A stretch of 64,000 bases of DNA from Azolla caroliniana (taxonomy: Eukaryota > Polypodiophyta), in assembly GCA_043228905.1 (NCBI GenBank), contig JBHGNT010000016.1, positions 5,022,001 through 5,086,000 on the forward strand, in the 5' to 3' direction. The notes under the pieces were generated by a model. The model saw only the letters and a program-made list of their open reading frames with translations, was not told the origin of the DNA and did not search any database. The position numbers and the translations under genes were made by a program. The first letter of the stretch is position 1. Each line of letters starts with the position of its first letter. Shown here piece after piece: positions 31,187-41,788 of this stretch.

Positions 31187-32977
31187 CTCCCCCTCAAGCT
31201 CAACTTGAGGCTCTTCGAGATCTTCGGGCTCACAGCTTCGGTTCGTCCTGGCTTCACGCCTCGCTCGCGCTCCACGACCTGTTTGACTCCGCGCACTTCG
31301 ACCCTTCTGGTCGGCTTGTCTGCTCATGTAGCCCTTATCAGCTCTTCTGTTGTTGCGGTGTTGACGCTTCTCCTGCTGCCTTTTCTTCCGCTTTGGCCTC
31401 GGTTGATTCAGCGTATCTGAATCAAACATCCGAACCGACTCGGATACCTCCGATCGGTTTTCGCTCTCGTCTGAGTTGGCTGTCTCCAACTTGTCTTCAG
31501 TCTTCTCGCCCTCGATGGCGTCATCTTCCCCATGCGTGGTTGGCTTCGGCTCTCTCCTTCGGCTGCTCCCCTTCTGTCGGGTTCCGAACTTTTGCGCGGG
31601 TCTGCCCTCGGCTTCTTCAGCCGATCTGAAGTCGAACTCGACAACCGAGTCAACCGACTCGATGTCGCGGTCTCCACTCCTTTCCTGCTGCCTTGCTTGG
31701 TCGTTCTGGATTGTTCTCCCCCTCAAGTTTGGCACGTCGAGGTGACGCAATCCGAGCGCACCTGAGAATTGCCACAACTTGTCCAGATCAAGAGGCTTGG
31801 TGAAGATGTCCGCAGTCTGCTGATCCGTCGGAACATACTGAAGTTCGACTTCACCGGAAAGGACATGCTCATGGACGAAATGGTAGTGCACCTCAATGTG
31901 CTTGGTCCGTGCGTGGAAAACGGGGTTTTTCGAGAGCTGGATGCTGTTGAGGTTGTCGCAGTAGATCGTCATCGGATCTGACACCTCCTCTTGCAGGTCC
32001 CTAAGTAGCCGTTTCAACCATATGGCTTTGCATATCGCGGCAACCGCTCCTCGGTACTCAGCTTCGGTGCTCGACAATGCAACTGTCGGCTGCTTCTTAC
32101 TGCTCCACGCGATTGCGGCACTCCCGAGGGAGAACGCGTATCCGGACGTGGATCGGCGATCGGCGGCGTTGCCAGCCCAATCAGCATCGGTGTAGCCGAC
32201 TAATTGCACGGCTGCACCGGTCCGATATAGCAGTCCCCAGTCTTTAGTGTCGTTGACATACCGAAGTATGCGTTGCGCACACTGGAGGTGCTCCTCGGTA
32301 GGTCGCGCCATGAACTGACTGATCACTCCGACCGGATAACTGAGGTCGGGTCGGGTGATGGTCAAGTATATGAGGCTTCCGACAATTTGTCGGAACCTCG
32401 TCGGGTCGCATACCTTTCCCTTATCGGGATGAAGCTTGACGGTTCTATCTAGAGGAGTCGAGACGGACTTACAGTCGGCCATCCCGAATTTGAAGAGCAT
32501 ACTCAGCACGTAATGACGTTGGCTGATCAATATGCCTTCGGGGATAGGGATCACTTCGATCCCGAGGAAGTAATGAAGGTCCCCCAGATCCTTCATGTCG
32601 AACGATGCCGCAAGTTGGAGCTTCACGCGGTCGATTTCACCTAGGTCGGCGCCTGTGATGACCAAGTCATCAACATATAGTAAAATACTAACCGGTCCGA
32701 GTCGACCTTTCCGGATGAACAGGGAAGAGTCCGATTTTGACGTGACGAAGCCCATCTGACGGAGTTGTTGCGTGATCTTCGCGTTCCAAGCATGCGGGGC
32801 TTGCTTCAGTCCATAAAGGGACTTCTTCAGTCGGCATACTACCGAGGAGTTCGTTCTAGAGTAAAATCCGGGGGGCTGTACCATGTACACCTGTTCCTCA
32901 AGGTCACCTTGCAGGAATGCATTCTTTACATCCATCTGATGTAAGTGCCACCCCTTCACCGCAGTTACTGCGAGCAA
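31181..32977 (-). pseudogene. Copia-2 RT/RNase H with long C-terminal extension
   Basis: A 598-residue open frame. RT motifs: [35 protein letters not shown], and catalytic ILLYVDDLVITG. Then FDMKDLGDLHYFLGIE and YLTITRPDLSYPVGV. RNase H: GYTDADWAGNAADRRSTSGY, VALSSTEAEYRG, IYCDNLNSIQLSKNP and RTKHIEVHYH. After ADIFTKPL a charged tail of about 200 residues, rich in E, R, K and S, runs to the LTR. The TGA stop lies inside the first six bases of the LTR. The frame is cut from the upstream part at about 32978-33033, where a deletion removes the usual YDETFAPV motif. Confidence 0.93.
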
Positions 32978-33033
32978 AACACGGACGGTCGCGTCATTTT
33001 CGCCACCCCTTCATCGTAGTCGAGGCCGTGTTT

Positions 33034-33546
33034 CTACGCGTAGCCCTTTGCCACTAGCCGAGCCTTGTACCGGTTGACCGATCCATCGGTGTTGTACTTG
33101 ACCTTGTACACCCACCTACACCCGATCGGTTTTACCCCTGTTGGTGTGTCAACCAAGTCCCATGTCTCGTTCTCCGCCAATGCGTGCATCTCTTCCTTCA
33201 TCGCGGCACGCCAATTCGCGTCTTTAGCCGCTTCTGCGTAGCTCTCCGGCTCACGCACTTCTGCTACACGGGTCATGTACGCATAATGATGCGCCATGTA
33301 CTCGTTGTATCCGAACCGCAAAACAGGATTCTTTTGGCGGGTAGATCGGCGTAATCTCACATTAGCCGATGTCGAGGCCTTCTCGGTTGACGCGGACTTC
33401 ACCTTTAAGGATCCGTCACCGGTTCCCTCGGAGTCGGACTCCCGTCGGTCTGACTCGTCCCTATCCGTGCCGGAATCCGACACCTTCTTCTTCCCTTTCT
33501 CTTTGCGCGTAAGCCGTCTCCTCGACTTCCTACGCGGGGAATGCAC
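33034..33546 (-). pseudogene. Copia-2 RT N-terminal part and linker
   Basis: A charged linker ([16 protein letters not shown]) is followed by the conserved copia start of [49 protein letters not shown] and RLVAKGYA. It breaks at a stop just before the deleted part of RT. Confidence 0.88.
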
Positions 33547-33600
33547 GGCCGAGTCTCCACTACTCGCCGGCTCTTCATCAGACTGATTGTACCGACTCAG

Positions 33601-35055
33601 TCATCCAATCGGTCCACTTAAACGGAGTGAAATCGAACTCTCTTCGCGGGTCTCGATTTCGGGCTCATCCGGAGGCATCTCGGCCTCGCTGACCTCATTG
33701 TCAGAACTCGGATTGGAGTCAGGGTTCGGAGTCGGGGGCTGGTACCAGGACGCAGACTCGTCAAACACAACGTCACGGCTAACACGCACTTGTTTGGTGC
33801 GAGGGTTATAGCACTTATAACCCTTCTGCTCGTCTGAGTAACCGACCAAGATGCATTTATTGGCCTTTGCGTCCAACTTCCTCCTTTTCTCCTTCGGTAC
33901 ATGCACATACGCAATGCTACCGAACACCCTCAAGTGTCGCAAGTTCGGCTTCGTTCCGAAATATAGCTCGTGCGCCGACACTTTGTCTCCGATCCGGTTC
34001 TGGATGTATACCGCGGTCCTTACCGCCTCGGCCTAGTAAAACTTGGGCAAGCTCTTCTCCTCTAGCATTGCTCGTGCCGCTTCCACAACTGACCGATTCT
34101 TCCTCTCGGCCACGCCGTTCTGTTCCGGCATGTATCTACAACTGAATTCGTGCCGAATTCCCATTTGTTGTAGATAAACATTGAATTGACCAGAAAAGTA
34201 CTCTTTCCCGCCATCCAACCGCAGGCACTTGATCTTTCATCCTGTTTCCGTTTCCACGAACCCTTTGAGGTCCTGGAAACAGTCGAAGACTTCGCTCTTC
34301 CTCTCAATGAGGTAGATCCACGTGTGCCGCATGTGGTCGTTGATGAAGGAGACGAAATATCGGCTCCCGCCAAGACTAACGTTTTGTGTCGGCCCCCATA
34401 CATCGGAGTGTATAAGGTCAAGCTTGTTCCGGCTCCGGTTTCGCTCGTTGGGGAAAGGAAGTCGGTGTTGCTTCCCGAGCTGGCAGGCTTCACAAATTTG
34501 TGCCTTTCGGCCACTAAATTTGGCCAATCCGAACACTACCTGTTTCGATTGCAGATCTTGAAGCTGTTGGTAGTTGACGTGGCCTATCCGCTTGTGCCAC
34601 AAGTCGATGTCCAACTCGGATTTTTGTCCCTTTGCAAACATTGCGGTGCCGCCGTCAGTGGAATCGAGGATGAACATCCTCCTGTCTCTGTGCCCTTGCG
34701 CAATCACACGGCCTTCTTCCTCAATGAAGCACCCGAGGTGTGTAAACCGAACCTCCATCCCTTGGTCGATGATCTGTCCGACCGAGACCAAGTTCTTCGT
34801 GATTGTCGGAACGTGCAACACGTTCATGAGTTTCCCTTTATGCCCGACATGGCTAAGGGGAACTTCTCCGACATTCGCGATCGGATGCGGAGTGTCGTCT
34901 CCAGTTGCGACTACTCCAGGTTGTATCGGTTTTTCAAGGTACGAGAACCACTCCTTATGGCTCGTCATGTGGTTTGACGCGCCGGAGTCTACGTACCACA
35001 CCTCGTCCGATCTCGGGGTGGTTCGTTTCATTGAGTTTGCTTCGTGTCTCGTCAC
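33601..35055 (-). pseudogene. Copia-2 protease and integrase
   Basis: The protease active site VWYVDSGASNHMTSH is near the start of the segment. Pre-integrase: DIDLWHKRIGHVNYQQLQ and CEACQLGKQHRLPF. Core: LIHSDVWGPTQNVSLGGSRYF, DGGKEYFSGQF and NGVAERKNRSVVEAARAML, giving D, D, E. Stops occur at about 34234 (between TETG and KIKC) and at about 34034. C-terminal: KCILVGYSDEQKGYKCYNP. Confidence 0.93.
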
Positions 35056-35106
35056 GAAGGCAGACCCTTCTCCGGCTCTCCCGGAGTCTTCGGCGTAGTG
35101 CGATCG

Positions 35107-36009
35107 CTACCGATTTCCCTTGTCGGTATGTCCGGAGCCGTTTCCGGAACCGGTTCTCTCCGAATCGGCGTGCTTCTTCCAGCACTCACTTTCCCTGTGG
35201 CCTTTCTTGCCACAGTACCAGCACTCCGCGATGACCTTCCCTTGCCGGTTCTCATCGCTTCGACTCCCGCTGTTTTCGGAGGGTCCGCAGCCGCTGTCGG
35301 CATCACTTCGGTGCCTTCTTCCTTGATCTCGTTGGCCGCCTCCATTGCGTGCCGACTCGCATTGTCCTCCACGTCCATGGGGCCTATCTCCCTTCGTGTA
35401 CAACATTCTACTGTCGGTGTGCGTGCTTGTAGACGCACCCGTGTGGTTCTCCTCTATCAGGAGCATTGACTGTAAGTCGAAAAAGGACGACGTATTCTCT
35501 CGGGTACACACAGCCGTTCGGAACGCTCTGAACTTCGACGCCAAACCTCCGAGACAGATCTGGACCATCTCGCTCTCCTCGATGTTCACCTCTATGGAGG
35601 CGAAGGAGTCGCAGATATCCTTGATCTTCGAGGTATAGTCCGCCACCAACAAGTCGCGTTGTCGTAGGTTGCTCAACTCCTGTTGGAGCTGCAGCTTCCT
35701 AGCTGTGGTGCTCGCGGCGAAAATCTTCTTCAGATTTTCCCACGCACCCTTCGGCGTCTTTGCATCCCGAGCATAGCTCGATAGTTGTTCGCCCACACAC
35801 GACGCGAAGTAGTATAATACCCTGCTCGCCGATTGCTCCCACGACGGGAAGTCTCTGTGTGTCGATTCGGGTGCCGCGTCATTAGCTCCTTCGACATAAC
35901 TCTAGTAGCCGTGCCCGAGCAAGTACTGGTGCATCTTGTAGGACCAAGACGCGTAGTTGGTTTTGTCGAGCTTCTCTGTTGGAAGCGAGCTCGCCATGCC
36001 TCTATCCAT
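35107..36009 (-). pseudogene. Copia-2 gag
   Basis: Starts MDRGMASSLPTEKLDK at 36009. It has the gag-type NYASWSYKMHQYLLGHGY, then a stop. The reading continues through KTPKGAWENLKKIF, RQRDLLVADYTSKIKDICDS and the intact zinc knuckle CWYCGKKGHRESEC near 35200. Close relatives are in Copia-3 and Copia-4. Confidence 0.92.
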
Positions 36010-36059
36010 CGTTCTTCTTGTTCTTCTTCGTCGGCTGCAGAGAGGTTCTCAACCCTCGC

Positions 36060-36071
36060 GCTCTGATACCA
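36060..36071 (-). other. Copia-2 primer-binding site (initiator Met tRNA type)
   Basis: Minus-strand TGGTATCAGAGC abuts the 5' LTR directly. Confidence 0.93.
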
Positions 36072-36526
36072 TGTAGAAAGTAACGTGCGGAAGCAAGTAT
36101 GACGACCGAACAGAAGGAAGAAAACTCAGGTTTAATGGAGAGCTTGAGCTCACGCAGTATACGCGGGAGAGACAGAGAGAGTGAGAGAGGAAAACACCAG
36201 AGGTATATTCAAAAAAATACACAATCTCTATTCACCACACTCTATACATATGTGTGTCCAATGAACACTTTTATACAAGTCCTAGAAGGACTGACCGAAG
36301 TACTGACAGTACTTCAATGCTCATTAAGAGCTCCTACACTAACTCCCAAATATATTCCTCACGGAATATCTTTCCTAACGGCCTCCCGGTTTACGCACCG
36401 ATCCGGCCCTCCCTACGCACCGGTTTGCGTACCGGTTTACGCATTCGGCCTAATCGATCGGTCCCAACTGATCCGGTCCTCGGCTTCTTCAGCCGATCCG
36501 GCCGATGTTGAGCTTGTCTCTCAACA
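36072..36526 (-). repeat. Copia-2 5' LTR (455 bp)
   Basis: Same length as the 3' LTR, with about 12 mismatches, giving roughly 97% identity by eye. Palindrome AAGTACTGACAGTACTT at 36298-36314. Confidence 0.94.
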
Positions 36527-36830
36527 CTAACCCCTAACAAAACTCTTAGATTGGAGGAAAAGCAGAAACGTGACATCGATGTCTGAGATGAAGAGCTTAG
36601 AGGGATAGAGGAAGAGGAGTATGAGGGGAACCGCCAAAAACGACGTGAGGTGAAGCGCCAAAATCGACGTGAGGGGAAAATAGCCCCCAAAATGGAAAGA
36701 ATATCTCCTCACGTGTTTCCCCCACTCCTTGTAGTAAAGGACACTTGTACTACAGTCACCCCACTCTCCAAAATAGAATTTTTTTTCTCTGATTTTTTTT
36801 CCAAAATTATTCAGTACTAACAGTATCGAA
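36527..36830. other. right subterminal region of the DNA element
   Basis: The first five bases are the Copia-2 target duplication CTAAC. Direct repeats of GCCAAAA(A/T)CGACGTGAGG follow at about 36633 and 36660, then T-rich tracts and AGTACT motifs leading into the right TIR. No coding signal. Confidence 0.55.
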
Positions 36831-36895
36831 AGTACTGACAATTTTTGTGGCCAAAAACAATACTTTTCTGGTACACCATAGCGTGCTTCCACCCC
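36831..36895 (-). repeat. right terminal inverted repeat
   Basis: Reverse complement matches the left TIR. It carries an extra ~10 bases between TGTACCA and TTTTGGCCA. Confidence 0.62.
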
Positions 36896-37455
36896 ACTAC
36901 GCCGTCCCCAGATTAGTACGTAAGAGCGGAACCAAACATCCGGGATATTTTGGAAGAAGACTAGAGGGATGGGTCCGACGTGCCATGACACTGTCCCACA
37001 GGCGTGACAGGTGTTGTCCGTTGAAATCCTAACCGACGGACAGAAGCGCATTAAGAAACGCATGTAACGGTTCACGCGGGAAGCGTGAACGGCTAGAAGC
37101 CCTATGTATATAAATGGCAGAAATCCTCTGTAAGAGGTAGCGTGTAATTCTGGAGTATAGATCATTTTTCTAATAGAACACTATCTTCCCTGATCTCTGT
37201 GCATATATGTGGTTTTCTCTACTGCATCCTTTGTATCTCTATTGCGTAGTGTTAATCGTAGGGCTGTAGGTGTAAGTGCGGATACTAGTGCACTTCCCAA
37301 GGAGTTCGGTTGTAGCCGTCTCCCTTCTATGCTACTAGGATACGAGGGAGTATCCCATTACGATTTATGGTACGACGGTTCTATTCATTGTAACACGGTC
37401 ACCTTGAAGTCTACGTCGAAGGACTGGGCGTAGACAGTGTTCCTAATCGGTAACA
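36896..37455 (+). repeat. Ty3-1 3' end and 3' LTR
   Basis: Contains the box TATATAAATG (about 37107) and a single 271-bp unit (37112-37384), then AACACGGTCACC and TAATCGGTAACA at the end. The LTR start is not defined because the 5' copy lacks this part. Array spacer follows immediately. Confidence 0.72.
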
Positions 37456-37589
37456 ATGACGGTCTTTTTCGTCAGCCTCATTAGGCCTTAACAGTATGTA
37501 GGATTCGACCACAATGACAGTCTTTTTCGTTAGCCTCATTGGTCCGTAATAGTATGTAGGATTCGTCATGCAATAGCTACGACGTGTTC
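37456..37589 (+). repeat. array block 3 (spacer only)
   Basis: Two partial array spacers (CAATGACGGTCTTTTTCGTC and CAATGACAGTCTTTTTCGTT), no tRNA. It ends with TGTTC, the Copia-3 target duplication. Confidence 0.85.
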
Positions 37590-38015
37590 TGTTGAGATAC
37601 AAGCTCAACATTGGCCGGATTGGCTGTGCAAGCCGAGAACCAGATCGGTTGGGACCGATCGGTTAGGCCGTACCGATGCGTAAATCGGTACGCATAACAT
37701 GGCTGTATCGGTGCGTAAACTGGAAGGCCGTTAGGAAGATATTCCTCGTAAGGAATAATTTTGGGAGTTAGCGTAGTAGGCTCATTTATGAGTGGTCAAG
37801 TACTGTCAGTACTTGTGTCAGCCTGATTGTCAGGGCTTGTATAAAAGGTGCTCACTGAGCATAGTGTATGTATAGAGTTAGTATTTTTTTAATTGAATTT
37901 CTTGTGTGTTCTCTCTCTGTCTCTCCCACGTACTGTGCATACTCAAGCTCTCCATTAAACCTGCGTATTTTTTGTGTGTTTGGTTTTCTATTGCTTCCGC
38001 ACATAATCTTTTACA
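37590..38015 (+). repeat. Copia-3 5' LTR (426 bp)
   Basis: Palindrome AAGTACTGTCAGTACTT at 37798-37814 lies about 40 bp upstream of the TATA-like TATAAAAGG (37850s). Confidence 0.94.
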
Positions 38016-38028
38016 TGGTATTAGAGCG
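38016..38028 (+). other. Copia-3 primer-binding site
   Basis: TGGTATTAGAGCG directly after the LTR; one mismatch (C to T) from the initiator-Met-type site of Copia-2. Confidence 0.85.
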
Positions 38029-38098
38029 CGAGGGTTGAGAACCTCTGCAATCGACATAGCTTGAAAGAAAAACCAACCAAGAAGAACAGGAAAAACCG

Positions 38099-39020
38099 AT
38101 GGATAGAGGCATGGCTAGCTCGCTTCCAACAAAGAAGCTCGACAGAAACAACTACGCGTCTTGGTCTTACAAGATGCACCAGTACCTGCTCGGACACGGT
38201 TACTGGAGCTATGGTGATGGAGCAAATGACACAACACCCGATTTGACACACAAAGACTTCCTGGCTTGGGAACAGTTGGCGAGCAGAGTATTATACTGCT
38301 TTGTGTCTTGTGTGGGCGAACAGCTCCTAAGCTATATTTGGGATGCGAAAACGCCAAAGGATGCTTCGGGAAATCTGAAGAAGATCTTCGCCGCAAGCAC
38401 CACAGCCAGGAAGCTTCAAATCCGACAGGAGCTGAGCAATTTACGACAACGCGACTTGTCGGTGGCTAATTACACCTCGAAGATCAAAGATATATGTGAT
38501 TCTCTAGCCTCTATCGATGTGAACGTCGAGGAAGGTGAGATGGTGCAAATCTGTCTCGGGGGACTGGCGTCGAAGTTCGGAGCGTTCCGAACTGCTGTGT
38601 GTACACGGGAGAATACGCCGTCGTTTTTCGACTTATAGTCGATGCTCCTTATAGAGGAGAACCACGCGGGTGCGTCGACGAGCATGCATGCCGATAGTAA
38701 GATATTGTACATGGACGGAGATAGGCCACGTGGTCGTGGCGGATGAGGCGAGTCGGTGCGCAATGGAGGCGGCCGACGGGAGCAAGGAAGAAGGCACAGA
38801 AACTCTAGACCCTCCGGAAATAGGGGGAGTCGAGGCGACGAGAACCGGCAAGGGAAATCCGTCGCGGAATGTTGGTACTGTGGCAAGAAAGGCCACAGGG
38901 AGAGCGAGTGTTGGAAAAAGCGCGTTGATTCGGAGAGAACCGGGTCCGGATCATGTTCCGGACAAACTGACAAAGGAAATCGGCAACGATCGCACTACGC
39001 CAAAGGATCCGGATCCGGGT
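38099..39020 (+). pseudogene. Copia-3 gag
   Basis: MDRGMASSLPTKKLDRNNY start, then WSYKMHQYLLGHGYWSYGDG, ASTTARKLQIRQELSNLRQR and a TAG at 38636-38638, where Copia-2 has CAG (Gln). A frame change near 38745 leads to the intact zinc knuckle CWYCGKKGHRESEC (about 38870). Confidence 0.92.
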
Positions 39021-40398
39021 CAGTCTTCGTGACGAGACACGAAGCAAACTCGATGAAGAAGATCACCCCGAAGTCAGAGGAGGTGTGGTACATCGACTCC
39101 AGCGCATCAAACCACATGACGTGCCACAAGGAGTGGTTCTCATATCTGGAAAAACCGATGCAACTGGAGACGACACTCCGCATCCGATCGCAAATGTTGG
39201 TGAAGTTCCCTTGAGCCATGTCGGGCAGAAAGGGAAACTTATGAACGTGCTATATGTGCTATATGTCGCAACAATCAAGAAGAATCTGGTGTCGGTCGGA
39301 CAGATCGTCGACCAAGGGATGCAATTCCGGTTCACGCATCTTGGGTGCTTCGTCGAGGAAGAAGGTCGAGTTATTGTGCAAGGGCGTAGAGACGGGAGGA
39401 TGTTTATCCTCGAATCTAGTGACGGTGGCACCGCAATGTTCGCAAAAGGACAAAAAGTTGAGTCAGATATCGACTTATGGCACAAGCGGGTGGGCCACGT
39501 CAACTATCAACGGCTTCAGGACCTACAATTGAAACAGGTGGTGTTCGGATTGCCCAAATTCAGTGGCTGGAAGGCACAAATTTGTGAAGCCTGCCAGCTA
39601 GGGAAGCAACACCGACTTCCCTTCCCTAACGAGTGTTATCGGAGCCGAAACAAGCTCGACTTGATACATTCCGATGTATGGGGGCTGACATAGAACGTTA
39701 GTCTTGGCAGGAGTCGATATTTCGTCTCCTTCATCGACGACTATACGTGGCACACGTGGATCTACCTTATTGAGAAGAAGAGTGAAGTCTTCGACTGTTT
39801 CCGGGACCTTAAAGGGTTCGTGGAAAGGGAAATAGGACGAAAGATCAAGTGCCTACGGTCGGATGGCGGAAAAGAGTACTTTTCAGGTCAATTCAACGGC
39901 TATTTGCAACAGATGGGAATTCAGCGCGAATTCAGTTGTAGATACAGGCCGGAGCAAAACGGCGTGGCCGAGAGGAAAAATCGGTCAATTGTAGAAGCGG
40001 CGCGGGCAATGTTGGAAGAAAAGAGCTTGCCCAAGTTCTATTGGGCCGAGGCAGTACGAACCGCAGTATACATCCAGAATCGGATCGAAGACAAAGTGTT
40101 AGCGCATGAGCACTACTTTGGAAGGAAGCCGAATCTACGACACTTGAGAGTTTTCGGTCGCATTGCGTATGTGCATGTACCGAAAGAGAAACGGAGGAAG
40201 TTGGACGCGAAAACCGAGAAGTGTATCTTGGTCGGCTATTCGGACGTGCAGAAGGGTTATAAGTGTTATAACCCTCGCACCAAACAAGCACGCGTGAGCT
40301 GCGACGTTGTGTTTGACGAGTTCGCGTCCTGGTACTTACCCCCGACTCCAGACCTCATCTCCCATCCGAGTTCTGACGGCCGAGATGCCTCCGAATGA
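39021..40398 (+). pseudogene. Copia-3 protease and integrase
   Basis: The protease motif reads WYIDSSASNHMTCH. The glycine of DSGAS is serine, so the active site is altered. After a frame change: GEVPLSHVGQKGKLMNVL, DIDLWHKRVGHVNYQRLQ and CEACQLGKQHRLPFP. Core with LIHSDVWG, SDGGKEYFSGQF and NGVAERKNRSIVEAARAML. A TAG interrupts at about 39692. It ends in VVFDEFASWYLPPTPD. Confidence 0.92.
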
Positions 40399-40587
40399 GC
40401 CTGAAATCGGGACCCACGAAGAGAGTCCGATTTCATTTCGGTTAAGCGGACCGAGAACCGACCCAGTCTGATGAAGAGCCAGCGAGATGCCTCCGAATGA
40501 GCCTGAAATCGGGACCCGCGAAGAGAGTCCGATTTCGTTTCGGTTAAGTGGACCGAGAACTGACCCAGTCCGATGAAGAGCCAGCGA
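40384..40587 (+). repeat. 102-bp tandem duplication in the Copia-3 linker
   Basis: Units 40384-40485 and 40486-40587, both starting GATGCCTCCGAATGAGCC. 102 is divisible by three, so the duplication itself does not shift the frame. It is absent from Copia-2 and Copia-4. Confidence 0.92.
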
Positions 40588-41764
40588 GTAGTGGAGACTC
40601 GATCGTGCATTCCCCGCAGAGGAAGCCGAGGAGACGGCTTACGCACAAGGAAAAAGGGAAGAAGAAGATGTCGGCATACGACACGGATAGGAACGAGTTG
40701 GATCGACGCGAGTCCGACTCCGAGGGAAGCGATGATGGGTCTTCAAGAGCGAAGTCCGAATCGGCTAAGAAAGCCTCAACCTCGGCTAATGAGCAATTAC
40801 GCCGATCTACCCGCCAAAAGAACCCAGTTGTGCGGTTCGGTTACAACGAGTACATGGCGCATCACTATGCGTACATAACCCGTGTTGCGGAAGTGCGTGA
40901 GCCGGAGAGCTACGCAGAAGCGGCGAAGGACGTGAATTGGCCGCGATCGAGGAAGAGATGCACGCATTAGCGGAGAATGAAACCTGGGACCTAGTTGACG
41001 CATCGAAAGGTGTCAAGCCGATCGGATGCAAGTGGGTGTACAAGGTCAAGTACAACACCGACGGCTCAGTCAACCGATATAAGGCCCGGTTAGTAGCAAA
41101 AGGCTATGCGCAAAAACTCGGCATCGACTACGATGAGACGTTTGCGCTGGTCGCGAAGATGACGATCGTCCGTGTTTTGCTCGCGGTAGCTGCGGCAAAG
41201 GGGTGGCATTTACATCAGATGGATGTAAAGAATGCGTTCCTGCAAGGTGAGCTTGAGGAACAGGTGTACATGGTACAACCACCTGGATTTCACTCCGGAA
41301 CGAACACTTCGGCGGTGTGCCGATTGAAGAAGTCCCTTTACGGACTAGAGCAAGCCCCGCGTGCCTGGAACGCGAAGATCACGCAACGATTGCGTTGGAT
41401 GGGCTTTGCAACGTCAAAATCGGACTCCTCACTGTTCATCTGGAAAGGTCGACTCGGGCTGGTTAGTATCTTACTTTATGTTGATGATTTGGTCATCACC
41501 AGCGCCGACCTCAGTGAAATTGACCGTGTAAAGCTCTAGCTCGCGGCATCGTTAGATATGAAGGATCTGGGGGACCGTCATTACTTCCTCGGAATCGAAG
41601 TGATCCGCACCCCCGAAGGCATACTGATCAGCCAACGACATTACGTGTTGAGTATGCTCTTCAAATTCGGGATGGCCGACTGTAAGTCCGTCTCGACTCC
41701 TCTGGATAGAACCATCAAGCTTCTCCCCGATTCCGGAAAGGTATGCGACCCGACGAGGTTCTGA
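40548..41764 (+). pseudogene. Copia-3 reverse transcriptase
   Basis: Charged linker, then [11 protein letters not shown], a frame change, [79 protein letters not shown] and catalytic ILLYVDDLVITSA. A TAG lies at 41537-41539. MKDLGDRHYFLGIEVI follows. Confidence 0.92.
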
Positions 41765-41788
41765 CAGATAGTCGGAAGCCTTATATAC

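Larger units (their letters stand above)
30732..36526 (-). mobile_element. Copia-2: Ty1/copia LTR retrotransposon nested in the DNA element
   Basis: A 5795-bp element with 455-bp LTRs at both ends and a perfect 5-bp target duplication CTAAC (30727-30731, 36527-36531). The LTRs differ at about a dozen positions. The internal frame is nearly collinear, with a handful of stops. Minus-strand order is gag, protease, integrase, RT, RNase H, then a ~200-residue charged extension. It is the youngest-looking insertion in this nest. Confidence 0.95.
20238..36895. mobile_element. large TIR DNA element with two convergent genes
   Basis: Terminal inverted repeats: the left end (20238-20263) reads GGGTCGAAGCATGCTACGG then TGTACCA. 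The reverse complement of the right end (36869-36895) reads GGGGTGGAAGCACGCTATGG then TGTACCA. Both are followed inward by TTTTGGCCA and AGTACT-containing sequence. Without Copia-2 the element is about 10.9 kb. It holds a + strand coiled-coil/RING-H2 gene on the left, a - strand transposase-like gene on the right and many TAGTAC-rich tandem repeats. No target duplication is evident, so the ends are uncertain by some tens of bases. Confidence 0.6.
13264..37455 (+). mobile_element. Ty3-1: Ty3/gypsy element split by a nested DNA element
   Basis: The left part (13264-20237) contains a 5' LTR, gag, protease, RT, RNase H and integrase in Ty3 order. The right part (36896-37455) contains a second LTR that ends with the same sequence (TAATCGGTAA). 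Array spacer resumes at 37456. Between them sits the TIR element 20238-36895, with Copia-2 inside it. The U3 part of the 5' LTR is missing and its R-like region is amplified. No target duplication can be read because the left end is truncated. All coding parts are broken. Confidence 0.8.

Noticed and set aside
30759-31208. Plus-strand 149-residue frame repeated at 36099-36530
   Set aside because: It is the Copia-2 LTR read on the opposite strand.
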